From Prorocentrum cordatum (Eukaryota > Sar > Dinophyceae > Prorocentrales > Prorocentraceae), in contig CAUYUJ010019915.1 of NCBI GenBank assembly GCA_963575745.1, forward strand, positions 587,932 through 651,931: DNA of 64,000 nt. Direction: 5' to 3'. The notes beneath the pieces are model-generated. The model had not been told where the DNA came from. It saw nothing but the letters and a program-made list of their open reading frames with translations, and searched no databases. Positions 33,677 to 44,188 of this stretch are shown here, one piece after another (within the stretch, counting starts at the first letter, position 1; each line of letters begins with the position of its first letter). The translations under genes were made by a program, and so were the position numbers.

Positions 33677-34858
33677 ATGGGGAAGAAGCGCCATGCATCC
33701 ATTCGCTTGCGCGCATTATCCACAGATGAAATGCGAGCTTTGGTGAAACGGCGAGAGACTCGCCACGCTCTTCGCCGGCGCCCTGCTGGTGCTACCGTAA
33801 CCCGTTCGTTTCAACATCGCCCCCAGGCCGAGCTCCTTCAAGCTCGTTCGAGTTCGTCAGGAGGCGTCGCTAACAGCATCTATTTTCAATCTCGTCCTGA
33901 TTTAAAGGTGGGCAGCGCTTGTGCCGGATGGGCCTCTGAGGCGCAGGCGCTCAGGCAGTTGCAGATCCCTTGTGTGCATGAATTTGGGTGCGACAATCTA
34001 GCAGCAAGTCGTGCATTTTGCACGGCGAACTTTCATTGCAATTCGTGGTTTTCCGACGTGTTCGACGATGCTTTCAAGGACGCCCCATGCGTTGATATCT
34101 TCGTCTGTGGATTCCCGTGCCAGCCGCATTCACAGGATGGGCATCACCGTGGAGATTCAGACAACAGGGCCAGCGTGATATGTCCGATTCTGGAGTACGT
34201 TCACAAGGCGCGCCCGCGCGCCCTTCTCTTCGAGAACGTCGAGGGTTTCATGAACGCCGTCCACGATGACACGCGCAACGCCATCTTGAGTTCTATCAGG
34301 AAGGCAGGCTACATCGTGCACGTGCGGATCTTGGACAGCATGGATTACGGCGTGCCTCAGCATCGTGAGAGATGTTTCATGGTGTGTTTTCGTTCTGACC
34401 TCAAGGGGTGCCATGCGTTTGAGTGGCCGGAGCCGAAGAAGACGCCTCTTCTGAGAACGTTCCTGGACAACGGGGTCAAAGTGCGCATCGCAAAACCTAC
34501 CCAGGACCGCATCGCGAAGGCCATCGATAAGCTTTCCGTGGACCACCCGGACGTGGACCCCGGGTCGAGTGACATCATCATTGATGCGCAGAATGGTCGC
34601 CAGAAGCCCATGTGCATGATTGAAGCGTGCCCTACCGTCACCAGGAACAGGGGCGGCTGCACGCGTGGCTACATGAATTTGCGGACCATGTCGTTCTTGA
34701 GCTTGGATAGCACCATTCGTTTGCAGGGGGGCAGTGTCAAGGATTTCGACTTCACTGGCTTGTCGCGCGCTCAGGCTGGGCAGCTGGCGGGCAACGCCAT
34801 GACGGTTTCGGCGGCGAAGGCTTTGCTGCCCAAGATTATCCAGGCGCAGGCCCCATAA
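33677..34858 (+). CDS. C5-cytosine DNA methyltransferase, copy 2
   Basis: The product has 393 residues, and all C5-methyltransferase motifs appear intact. They are motif I VGSACAGW, motif IV GFPCQPHS with catalytic Cys148, motif VI FENVEGF, motif VIII QHRER, motif IX RLQGGS and motif X GNAMTV near the C terminus. It differs from the 12394 copy by a basic N-terminal extension of about 80 residues (GKKRHASIRLRALST, then Arg-rich ETRHALRRRP). I chose ATG 33677 because it is the first ATG after the relic leader; the upstream open frame runs through the relic itself. There is no intron across the domain, as expected of an mRNA-derived retrogene. A short A run (CAGGCAAAAAAG) lies about 30 bases after the stop but is too short to call a tail. 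No RT is adjacent. Subfamily not assigned. Confidence 0.93.
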   Translation: MGKKRHASIRLRALSTDEMRALVKRRETRHALRRRPAGATVTRSFQHRPQAELLQARSSSSGGVANSIYFQSRPDLKVGSACAGWASEAQALRQLQIPCVHEFGCDNLAASRAFCTANFHCNSWFSDVFDDAFKDAPCVDIFVCGFPCQPHSQDGHHRGDSDNRASVICPILEYVHKARPRALLFENVEGFMNAVHDDTRNAILSSIRKAGYIVHVRILDSMDYGVPQHRERCFMVCFRSDLKGCHAFEWPEPKKTPLLRTFLDNGVKVRIAKPTQDRIAKAIDKLSVDHPDVDPGSSDIIIDAQNGRQKPMCMIEACPTVTRNRGGCTRGYMNLRTMSFLSLDSTIRLQGGSVKDFDFTGLSRAQAGQLAGNAMTVSAAKALLPKIIQAQAP

Positions 34859-34904
34859 CGCACGAGACCTGCGCCGCAGGCTTGCAGGCAAAAAAGTGGG
34901 CCAC

Positions 34905-35215
34905 CTCTCCTCCTCCTCCTTCCCCTTCTCCTTCTCCTCCTCCTCCTTCTCCTCCTCCCCCTCCTCCTCCTTCTCCTCCTCCTCCTCCTTCCCTTCCCCC
35001 CCCCTCTCCCCCTCGCTTCCCTCCCCCTCCACCCCCTCCCTCTCCTCATCCTGCTGCTGCTGCTCCTCCTCCTCATCGAACCCCTCTTTCTCCTCCTCCT
35101 CCTGCTTCTCCTCCTCCTCTGCCTCCTCTTTCTCCTTCTCCACGTCCTCCTCTTCTTCCTCCTCCCTCTTCTCCTTCTCCTCCGCCCCCCCCCCCTCGTT
35201 CTGCTCCTCCTCTGT
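34905..35215. repeat. Polypyrimidine tract
   Basis: About 310 bases of CCTCCT/CTTCTCC repeats immediately after the second methyltransferase. Pro/Ser and Glu/Lys frames are artefacts of the repeat. Confidence 0.9.
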
Positions 35216-35225
35216 CTTTCATCCG

Positions 35226-35555
35226 CAGCATGCTTCAGCTTAGCTTTTAGCTTAGCTTTCAGCTTAGCTTCAGCTTTGCTTTAGCTTAGCTTTCTTAGCT
35301 GAGCTTAGCTTAGCTTAGCTTCAGCTTTAGCTTCAGCTTAGCCTTAGCTTAGCTTTTTAGCTTAGCTTCAGCTTTAGCTTAGAGCTTAGCTACTTAGCGT
35401 TAGCTAGCTAAGCTTAGCTAGCTTTCCTAGCTTAGGCTTCAGTTCCTTAGCTGCTTAGCTTCAGCTTCAGCTTAGCTTTAGTTTAGCTTCAGCTTAACTT
35501 AGGATAGCTTAAGCTTGCTTCAGTCGCTGCCTCTTAGCTTCCAGCTTAGGTTAGC
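35226..35555. repeat. AGCTTT/AGCTTA satellite, block 2
   Basis: Units of TTAGC, TTTAGC and TTCAGC, as in the block at 22.89 kb, here between the second methyltransferase and the WW-domain gene. 35556-36040 shows a GAGAGAGA-rich stretch (about 35680-35740) and no gene. Confidence 0.9.
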
Positions 35556-36045
35556 GCCGTGTCCAGAATTGGCGCCGCAAGGCGCCGCAACGGCCCGGGA
35601 AGAAACCAGATAAGGAGGAAACTGCGAGAGGTCAGGTCGGAGGGCGAAACTAGGACGTTCAAAAAAGCGAAACATAAAGAGAGAGATGTGGAGAGATAGA
35701 GAGCGAGATAATGAGAAAAAGAGGAGCGAGAGAGAAACCGAACGAGATAACACACAACATAACCATAGACAAGCATACTGAAACAATGTAAAGCGATCTC
35801 ACTTGGAAAAGCATACTGACTATAATGGGGGACGCCTGGCGACCCTGGCCATGACCTTGATGCGCAGCAATCACACACGCACACACACGAAACAACGCGT
35901 TCTGACTGTGTACTTGCTTGGCCAGCCGCGGCGACGATTCGCATTTCAGTTCGCTTGTGCTTTCGTGCCCTAAGCGAACGCAATGCTTCAAAACAGCCCC
36001 AGTAACCCGAACTGCTGGACGACCCTCGAATCCCCGGGAAATTCG

Positions 36046-36069
36046 TCCGCAACCATTTGCTGGCTCAAG
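36046..36069 (+). other. Relic spliced leader
   Basis: TCCGCAACCATTT, a two-base insertion, then TGGCTCAAG. Two substitutions and one insertion separate it from the canonical leader. ATG 36119 follows 49 bases later. Confidence 0.75.
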
Positions 36070-36118
36070 CTTTTCGCGGCCCTGCCCCATCGCGACACCA
36101 CAGTTGCTCTCTGCGGCG

Positions 36119-36604
36119 ATGCCGGAGGCCGAGACCTCCACGCAGCAGCCTGGCCGCACGCCGGCGCCGACTTCAGCGCAAGCGCCTGCGTCGCCAACAC
36201 CCGTGCGACCAGCATCAGCAGCGTCGGGGGCCGTGCCGAAGGGATCAGGGCCACCGCCGAGGTCTTCAAGGCGCTCCGACCCGTACCCCCTGGGTCGGGA
36301 TGCCAGAACATCGCCGGGCAGGGCGCACACGTTTGGGGCTGTTTCCGACGACCACAACCACAGGGTTCACCCCATCATCGCTCCGGAGGTGGAGTTGTTT
36401 TTCGGCCCGCAGTGGGCGCACTACGCCATGTTGGCCTACGAGGACGTCGTGGCAGGGTGGCGCACATACTACTCAAGCGACTTCCGGTACTTCTTCTTTC
36501 ACAACTACATGACTGGTGTATCCCAGTGGGATGCGCCGGCGCTGCCAGCGCTTGCGCCGGCGCTGCCAGCGCTCACTACGATAGTAGACCTGACGGATGA
36601 GTAG
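36119..36604 (+). CDS. Small WW-domain protein with SUMO-interaction-like tail
   Basis: A protein of 161 residues starting at the first suitable ATG after the relic leader; the frame is open further upstream through the relic. Residues 1 to about 65 are Pro/Ala/Ser-rich and disordered, with a basic PPPRSSRRSDPY patch. Near residue 113 is a WW-like module: GWRTYYSSDFRYFFFHNY then TGVSQWDAP. It has the first Trp, the Tyr-Tyr pair, the aromatic strand and the second Trp-x-x-Pro in the usual spacing. WW domains bind proline-rich ligands. A repeat of ALPALAPALPAL follows, and the C terminus is TTIVDLTDE, hydrophobic then acidic like a SUMO-interacting motif. Its role could be in splicing or transcription, but that is inference. 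It is the last clear plus-strand gene. Confidence 0.65.
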   Translation: MPEAETSTQQPGRTPAPTSAQAPASPTPVRPASAASGAVPKGSGPPPRSSRRSDPYPLGRDARTSPGRAHTFGAVSDDHNHRVHPIIAPEVELFFGPQWAHYAMLAYEDVVAGWRTYYSSDFRYFFFHNYMTGVSQWDAPALPALAPALPALTTIVDLTDE

Positions 36605-36869
36605 GTAGGTGCTCAGGTTTCTCTCCCTTTTCCTCCATGTCACCCTCTCCTCATCCAACAAATACGCCTCAATGGCCCTCTCTTACCCTTCTGCCGTTCG
36701 CACAGCCTGCGCCTTGACCGTGCAACTCGCGCCATGTGTTTGCGCTCGATGGTTTGAAATCCCGCCTCCCAAAGCGAGGCGAAGTACGCCGCGCGTCCCA
36801 AGGCGGCGCTGCTACTATGTACGCCACCCAATAGTCGGCCTTCGTTTCGAGTCGACCGATGACATCGTC

Positions 36870-36970
36870 GTGATCGATCGTCATCATCGTCATCGTCATC
36901 GCCATCACTGCCGTCATCGTCATCGCCATCGTCATTGTCATCAACAGCGTCGTCGCCATCGCCGACCGTC
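36870..36970. repeat. (CATCGT)n-like microsatellite
   Basis: CATCGTCATCGCCATC units with few interruptions. 36605-36869 and 36971-37430 hold no gene that I can support. Confidence 0.75.
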
Positions 36971-37429
36971 GATCGCAAGCCGTCGATGCTGACCACCGAA
37001 ATCCTGTCGATCGTCGTTGTCGCAAAGGCCTGGGCCCGGAGGTTTCCGATTTCAGGATGCCACCCTCGTCGCCCCTCGTCGCCGCGGCTGGACTCGGCTC
37101 AAATTTGGCGCGGCCCTGACGGGCGCTGGGCGCAGCTCGAGGCCTGGCACGTAGTAAAAATTAGAAGGATGAACAGGGGCAGCGGGCGAATAGACGACGA
37201 ATGGTGAAAACTACGATAACGAAAATGGCAACGATAGTTCTGATGATGATGATGGGGAGGGCAATGGGCGGGGTGAATGGGGGGCGAGAGGTTGAACTGA
37301 GGATCTAGACGAGGATGCAGGTGATAGCGAAAGGTATCAGAAAATGAGAAAGCTGATGATGATCAGGATGGGCAGGAAGATAACGATGATGGAGACGTGG
37401 CATCCTCCTGTCCCGCCTCTTCTCATCCT

Positions 37430-38155
37430 TCTCATTATCGCGCTCCCCTTCCTCTTACTCTGGCTCTTCTGCTTCCCCTTCCTCCTCTCATTCTCCCTCG
37501 CCTTCCTGCTCCCCCGACCCCTCCCCCTCCTCTTGCTCCTCCTCCTCCTCCTCCCCCTTCTCCTCCGCGGGCCGGCCAGGCCTGCTGCGGCGGCGGCGGC
37601 GCCCGCCAGTGCCGGCGACGGCCAGTGCTGCGGCCAGCGCCGCTGGCGCCCAGTCCCTGGGCCCTGGATTCCTGGGATCCTGGACCTTGGATTCCTGGGT
37701 CCAGGACTTGGGTTCCAAGAATTGTGCGTTTCTTCTGCCGGGGCCCCAGTGGCCCTGGGGGATGGGGACTAGGGGAGAGGGAAGAGGATGAGGGGGAACC
37801 GGAGGAGGAAGATGAGACGGATAATGATGTCGGAAGTCGAGGATAATGAAGAGAATGAGGCAACTGAAATTAGTAAGAGGTGGATGGGTAGATGAGGAGG
37901 AGGGACAGGACGAGGGGAAGTAGTAGTAGTAGCGGGAGGGGAGTAGGGAAAGAGGAGGGATCATAATGACGAGCAGGAAGAGGAGGCAGAGGAGGAGGGG
38001 GGGGAGGAGGAGGGAGAGGAGGGGGAGGAGCCTCCTCCCCCGTGTTCCTTTTACCTCCTCCTCCCTCCTCCCCCCCATCCTCCTCCCCCTCCTTCTCCTC
38101 CTCCTCCTCCTCCTCCTCTTCCTCCTCCTCCCCCTCCTCCCCCCCCTCCTTCGCC
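37430..38155. repeat. Convergence zone: pyrimidine and purine tracts
   Basis: CTCCTCCTC-rich DNA (37430-37560) leads into a GC block (37575-37740) with repeated GGATTCCTGGG-like units. A GGAGGAAGA purine tract (37760-38035) then switches abruptly to CTCCTCC pyrimidine (38040-38150). It lies between the last plus-strand gene and the first minus-strand coding signal. Confidence 0.7.
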
Positions 38156-38157
38156 CG

Positions 38158-38250
38158 GGGCCAACCGCGTCGACTCAGAGAGCGCGTGGGCCTCGAGCAC
38201 CGCCCCACCGCCGCGTCTACGACGAGGCAAGAGGAGTGCACGCGCCCGTT
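38158..38250 (-). repeat. Dispersed GC module, copy 2 (inverted)
   Basis: The reverse complement matches 11270-11365, sharing CTCGTCGTAGACG, GCGGTGGGGCGG and a GACGCG-x-TTGGCCC end. Confidence 0.5.
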
Positions 38251-38282
38251 GGCCTCGGCCCACACCTCCCAGGGGCAGTCTA

Positions 38283-41200
38283 GCTTGCCTGCTTTGCACT
38301 GACATGCAGGACCTCGGCCATGTATGGTTCGCGTTTGGCGTTCTGTAACATGTCCTGCAGCGTGGCGCCCGCGCTGTCGAGCGCGCGCTGCAGTGCCAGA
38401 TCCAACGCGGCGGCAGCGGGGAGGCCGGCGCCGCTCGTGTTTTCGAAAAGCTGCGAGTCAGGTAGGACGCCTCTCATCCGGAAGCTCGCCACGACGTCGG
38501 CGATGACTTCGGTGCCCTCGCGGCTCGAGGCCAAGAGTGCTCTCGGCGCAGCGGCCCGCTGCACCCCGGCGGGGGCGCGCCTCGCACGCGCGGGGCCAGG
38601 CCGGCGCCTCGCGCACGAGCGGCGTCGGCCAGGGACGCCTGGACGCGCTTCCAGTCCTTCACCTGCCCCGCTACCCACCGCTCGCAATCGGGGCAGTCGC
38701 GCGCCCAAAGCAGGGCGCTGCGGAGAGGTGCCGGCAGGGGCGCGGCGGGAGGCTCCGCCCACGCGGCTGATGGCTGGCCCGATGCGTTGTCCCACGCCTG
38801 ATCGACGTGCTGGGCCGGGGCGATGCTTCGCTGCAGCTGCGTCGCGGCCTTGCCTAGCGCCTGGGGCGCGTCGCTCGCGCCCCAGCGCCGCGGGGCGATC
38901 GACTCAGCGCGCTGGACCAAGGCGGCGCTGGACTCGCGGCGGGAGTCTGCTGGGCGGCAAGTGGTTCGGGTCGATGCCCTAACTGCTGTTCGGCCGAAGG
39001 GGCCCGGAGCCGCGCTGCGATGTCGACCATGGTAACGCCGCTACCCGCGAGGGCCAGCGGCGTCGAGACTTTGGCGCCGTTGGCCAGCACTCCTGGGGCG
39101 CCGTCGCGCGGGTGGGGCGGCGGCGGCGGGTCTGCTTCGCTGTCGCGAAGGCCCGCGCGCTGCGCGGGCTTGATCGGCCGTCGCGCCCGGCCCCGGCCCT
39201 GGCCAGGTGCATCGCTGGCACGGGGCGGCCGCTGCTGGGCCTGCTGCGCCACCGCGAGGGCACGCGTGAAACAAGGGCTTGATTGGCCGTCGCGCCCGGC
39301 TCTGGCCCCGGCCAGTTGCGACGAGGTGAGACTGGTTTGGGGCGGCAGCTGCGTGCGCAGGGGCCACGTCGACGCCGCGCCGCGATTGCCGCGCGCGCTC
39401 GGGAGCTGCGGGGCGGGCGGCCAGGGCCTCCGCGGCGCGCTGCCGCGGGCTGGGCGAGAGCTGGCGCCCGGGAGCCCCTGCATCCGAAACCCACATGCAC
39501 GCCAGGGAGGCGGTGGACTGGAAGGCCCGCGGCGGGCTGGCGACGTTGAACCATGCGTCGCTGGCACCCGGGCAAGGCGGCGAACCGCTCGGCTGCGCAG
39601 CGGCGCGAGATAGCGCGGCACCGCCTGCGGCCCCTAGTCAGTCGCGGCGGAACCTGCAGGCGTTCAGCACCATTCGCCCTTTGCCGCGCGCTTGGCCCTT
39701 GCTCGGCGGCAGCTGGTGGCCCCCCATTGCCCTTGCACTTGCCCTCGGGGGCGGCTGAAACTGAGATGGGCCGCTCTGGTAGCCGGCCGCGGCGGCGGCC
39801 GAGAAGGGCGGGGGCGCTTGCGCGGGCCCTCGCCAGCGCCGTTGTTGAAGGCCTCTGCTGAGTCAGCGAAGCCGAAAGTTGGCCGGTTGGTCTGGCGCGG
39901 CGCGAGCGCGAGCCGGCCGTCGAGCACGTCGGCGTCTGCTGGCAGAGAGCCGAGGGTGGCGTCGTCGAGCTCGTCGGCGCCGCGACTAGCCTTCGACCAC
40001 TGACCCTGAAGAAACGCAGCGCGCGCGGCACTTCGGGGAGCCAGGGTGGGCGGCAGCCCCGGATGGGTGGAGCACCGGGCGCGACTCCAAAATCGCCAAT
40101 GGAAGGTTGCCAGGCACTCGATGTCCTTGACCCAGCCGCAGAGGAAGAACAAGTTCTCAATGAGAAAACAAGCCTCCTCGAGCTCGATGAGGCCGCCGGC
40201 TGGCGCCTCCGCGATCGGGGGCAAACGCCAGGCGAGGATGCCTCCCACACCGGGCTCGAAGTCGGCCGCGGCGGGCTGGGCGCGCGCCGCCGCCTCGGAC
40301 TGGACCTTCGCGGCCGCGATGGCCTCGAACTCGCGGTTCACCCGGCGGAGGCGCCCCCGCCGGCCCTGCGCGCGCAGGGGCGGGGGCCGGCCTGCGTCCA
40401 CCTCGCAGCGGCGCGCCCTTGCGCTGCGCCTGGAGCCTCTGCTTCATGCACTCTGGGTTGAATTCTTTATATGATTCCACTGCCACGTCGCGCGCCTCCA
40501 GCGGCGCGGCCTCGGGCGCCTCTGCGAGCTCGTCCGCCGCGTCGCTGGTCTGGCAGCACCTTTTCATAGAACTGCCGGACTTTCGCCCAGGCAGCGGCGG
40601 CAGGTTTGACCGATTCGCAGGGCGCTGCGATGGTTTCGACGAAAATACCGTCGACGGGCATCGAAATGACAGCGCCGCTCTCGCCCGCGAGGTATTGCGG
40701 CGAGACGCCGTCTGTGACCAGCTCGGCGGCGGCGAGCCCGGCGCCGGCAAGGTGGTCGCGGACCTGCGCCGGGAGGTCTTCGACCCATTCGGCGAACGAG
40801 GCCACAGCGCCAGCGCCGGGGGTGGGCGGCGGCCGCGTGCAGCTCCAGACAGGCACGGCTGCGGGAAGGATCGCAAAAGAAACACCGCGCTGGACAGCAT
40901 TGCCTGGCACCCCAGCGGCCCCCCCACCCGCGCCCCCTAGGGCGCGGGGGGCCCGCGCGCGGGCCGACGGGCAGCCCGCGCCGACCCCAGACGGGGGGGG
41001 GCGGAGGCGCGGGCGAGGCCCCCAGGCAAGGCCGTCGCGGATAAAATACCCAGGCAGCCGAACGGGCCGAGGTGCGTCGCGAAGTCCGCGGGCCATCCCC
41101 CGACGCGCACGCGGCCACCAAGACCACCCGGCGCGAGAGGCGCTCCGCGGACTGCGCCCGACCTCGCCCGCGCAACCCCCCATCGGAGAACGCCAGACTT

Positions 41201-43240
41201 AACTGCTGATCCCCCACTTTCGCGAGCCCCCAACGAGGAACGCAGACAGGAGAAGGGGGGGGGGGGGGGGGCGCACTACGCCGGGCCCAGCTGAGCACAC
41301 GCCTGCGCACGCCGCACAAGCGCCCCCAACGGCGCGCGGCCAGGGGCGTCGCCCGCTAGCGCGCGCGGGCATGGACACGCCCGGGCAGGGCGCGCGGCGG
41401 CCGCGACTCCTGCGCGCCAAACAAAATGGGGCAGTCGGGCTCGGCATCCACACCGGGCTCGCCCAGGCCCCCGGGTCGCTTGCATGAGGGGGTGGGCCTG
41501 CGAGCGCGCACGTCGCGAGTGCCGCACTGGGCCCACGGGTTGTGCGTCGTCGCTCTAGCTCTTCTCTCCCGCGCGCATCCCCCCCGGCCTGGGCCGAGGC
41601 GCGATAGGGCGCTCACTCCAATGGCGCCTGGCGTTCCTGATCGGGACGCCTAGCACGAGCCTTGCGGACCTCGCACAGCGCGGCGTTAGCGAACCCGAGG
41701 GAGTTGTCCCAGACGGCGCTGGAGATCTTGAAATCGCACAGGTTGCCGACTGCCCCGCGCTCGCAACTGACTGACCGTGATCATGCTGGCCTCCACGCCG
41801 CTGGCGCTCACGAGCGCGGCGACGTGCACGCACTTCCCCCACGCGCGCCCCTCGCACCTCTGGTCCGTCGGCGCGACGTAGACGCACCGGTCGGGGCCTG
41901 GCTCTGACGGGCGCCGCGGCGCATGGGCCCGGGGCGGCGCCGGCTGCGCCGCGGCCCTGGCTGCGCCGCGGCCCCGGCGGGGGCCGCGGCGCGCGGCGGG
42001 CGGCTCAGCGGGGGCTCGGCGCTGGCGGCGGCGGGGGCGGCGTCGTCGCACTCGGCCGCGGCGGGTTCCCCGACGTGGCTGGGCTGCTGCGCGGCGCTGG
42101 CCCAGGCGCAGCCAGGGGCGCCGCTTTCTGCGGGGCGTCGGCGAGCGGGCGCGCGGCAGCATTCGCCGGCCCCGCAGCTGTCAGGATGGCATCGGCACGG
42201 CGCAACGCCGGACTGGGCGCGGGCCGCCCCGCCGGCAAGAGGCCAAGCCACGACCCCGCGCGCTGCTGCATGCCGGCCGGGGCGTCTGGGTCGAACTCGC
42301 CCTCGACGATGCATTCGAGCAACTAACTGCCGCAGTCTGCTGACTGGGACTGCGAGCACGGCCACGTTACACGCGCGCGCGACTTGTCCGATGCCCGAGC
42401 ACCAGGGGCGCCCGAGGACTTCAATGTCCCGCTCGCCGGAAATCCTGCTGCTTCCTGCCCAAGACAGAAGTGCCCGCTTTGTCGCGTGGAGGCGGATTTC
42501 CCCTGCTTCATGCGCCGCGCGGAGCGCCCTGCGGACCGCGGCAAGCCACTCGTCGGGTTCGGCTGCGCCCGGCGGCAACCCTGCTGCGATGCACGGCGGC
42601 GACGGCACTGCGAACTCGGCGCCGTCGGGAAGACCCAACTGCTGCAAGTCCCCTCTGCACCTGCGGGCCTAATGGGAAGGTGGCTGCAGAATCCCGCGGA
42701 GTGGCGCCATCCAGGGCATGCCGCCCCGCACGCGCGCGGCCGCTGCCTCTGCAGCCTTCGTTCGGCGCCCTGCCGCGGAGGCGGCCACCCCCAGCTGTTC
42801 CCGCGATTGACTTGCCAAATGTTCCCCAAATCGCGCCGTCGCTGCGGCGATGGGCGGCGCGCGCCCCCCGCAATTCTGCATGGAGCGTAAAGCGGCGCAG
42901 CGGGCCCGGCAACTCTGCGGCCGCGCGCTCCACGGCCCGGATCTGCGCCACCGTGTAAATCCGAGGCCAGCGCTCGCGCGCAGGCGCCCCCCTCCGATGC
43001 GACACGGCGACGCGGCCAAGCTCGCCTCGTCGGCCGGCAGGAGCGGCTGAAGCACGGCGGCCCCGTTGAGGAACTCGAGCGAGGCAAGCCTCGAGGTGGG
43101 CACGGTCGGCGCGGCGCAGCCGCCCATGAGGTCAAGGGCGCACTTGACCGGTCGGTCGACCGCCGCATCGTGAACCCTGAAAGTCTCGTCGGCTACGCCC
43201 CCGCATTCTTCTGCCACCCATGCCGAGAATCCCTGCGTTG
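38283..43240 (-). CDS. GC-rich multi-exon gene of unknown function (tentative)
   Basis: Read on the minus strand, several stretches have ordinary rather than Arg/Pro/Ala-only composition and could be exons in this order. About 43240-42830: FSAWVAEECGGVADETFRVH and LASLEFLNGAAVLQPLL. Then, near 42960, IYTVAQIRAVERAAAELPG. About 42650-42005: LGLPDGAEFAVPSPP, then in another frame LLECIVEGEFDPDAPAG. About 41900-41670: CVHVAALVSASGVEASMITV. About 40830-40520: SFAEWVEDLPAQVRDHLAG. About 40400-39700: LIELEEACFLIENLFFLCGW. Last, 38520-38283: EVIADVVASFRMRGVLPDSQ, ending SAKQAS-stop. No motif is recognised, and exon ends and intermediate frames are not resolved. Very high GC keeps all six phases open, so some segments may be false. 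It may be more than one gene. Confidence 0.35.
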
Positions 43241-44164
43241 GCAACGCTGATAACGAAGGCCCTTCAGGACCACCGGCGCAGCGCGCGTTCTTGGTGGAGC
43301 GGGCCGCGCCGCGCTCCAGGCCGCCTCGCCATCGACCAGGTGGCCCCGCCGATTCTGCAGGGCGCGCGCCCAGCGGGGCTGCCATTCCCGGAAGGTCTGC
43401 TGCCTCGCGCCCGCAGAGCGCAGGATGCAGGGGCGATGCTTCCGGCCGCCAACGCGGCCAGCGGTAGCAGCCCCTCTCGCCCTCTGCGGGTCGGGCGCCG
43501 ACACCTGCCCACGCGGCGGCGCCCGCGGAGCGCCCGCGGCTGCGCGCTCGCCGACGTCGGGGAGAAGCGGCGCGAGCCGCCCCCTCCGAGGCGGGCCAGT
43601 CTGCGCGCCGCGCCCTCACGGGTGGGGCGCGCCCTCGCGGGGCGGGGCGCCCGCCCAGAGGGCGCCGGAGGAGCGGCGCCTTCTGCGCGCGGCGCTGCCC
43701 TATGGGCCCCTCTGCGCGCCCCACCGACGCGCCCGCCGCGTCGCTCTCCGCGACGCGCGGTCGCCCGAGAGCGCGGCGGCTCGGCGCTGCGCGGGGCGGG
43801 CCCGCGCCCCGCGCTCGCTACGCCCAGAGACAAAACAAGCAGAAAGCAAGCACAACGCGCCCGCGCCCCGTTCGGCGGCCCGTTCGCGCGCGGCGGGGGG
43901 GCGAGGCCACCCCCCGCGCGCCCCGCGAGGCGACGCGCGCGCGGCGCCCCCCACCAGCCCGCCAGCCCCCGGCGCCCTCGCCCGACCCGGCCCAAGCCAA
44001 GGCAAGGGAGATCGTGCGCGAAAACACTCGTTGATCTAAAACCATCCGTTTCAAAGAACCTCTTGCAAAAAATGCGACGAAGGGTACACGCGCGAGCTGT
44101 CGCGCGCGCATGCCGAGATCCTTCAACAACGCTCGGCTCCGCGAGGATCGCAGAATCAAGCTTG
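43241..44164. other. GC-rich, no gene recognised
   Basis: Extremely GC-rich with CGCGCG and GGGGCGCGCC runs. Every phase is open and Arg/Ala/Pro-rich, so frame length means nothing here. Confidence 0.4.
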
Positions 44165-44188
44165 TGGTATACATGCATACATGTATAC
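44165..44188. repeat. Hairpin, 10-base stem
   Basis: GGTATACATG, a four-base loop, then CATGTATACC: a perfect AT-rich stem just outside the very GC-rich region. Confidence 0.7.

Noticed and set aside
38979-40250. A 423-codon minus frame overlapping the tentative 38-43 kb gene
   Set aside because: Composition is Arg/Ser/Pro/Ala only. A different minus frame in 39.7-40.4 kb carries the plausible protein sequence.
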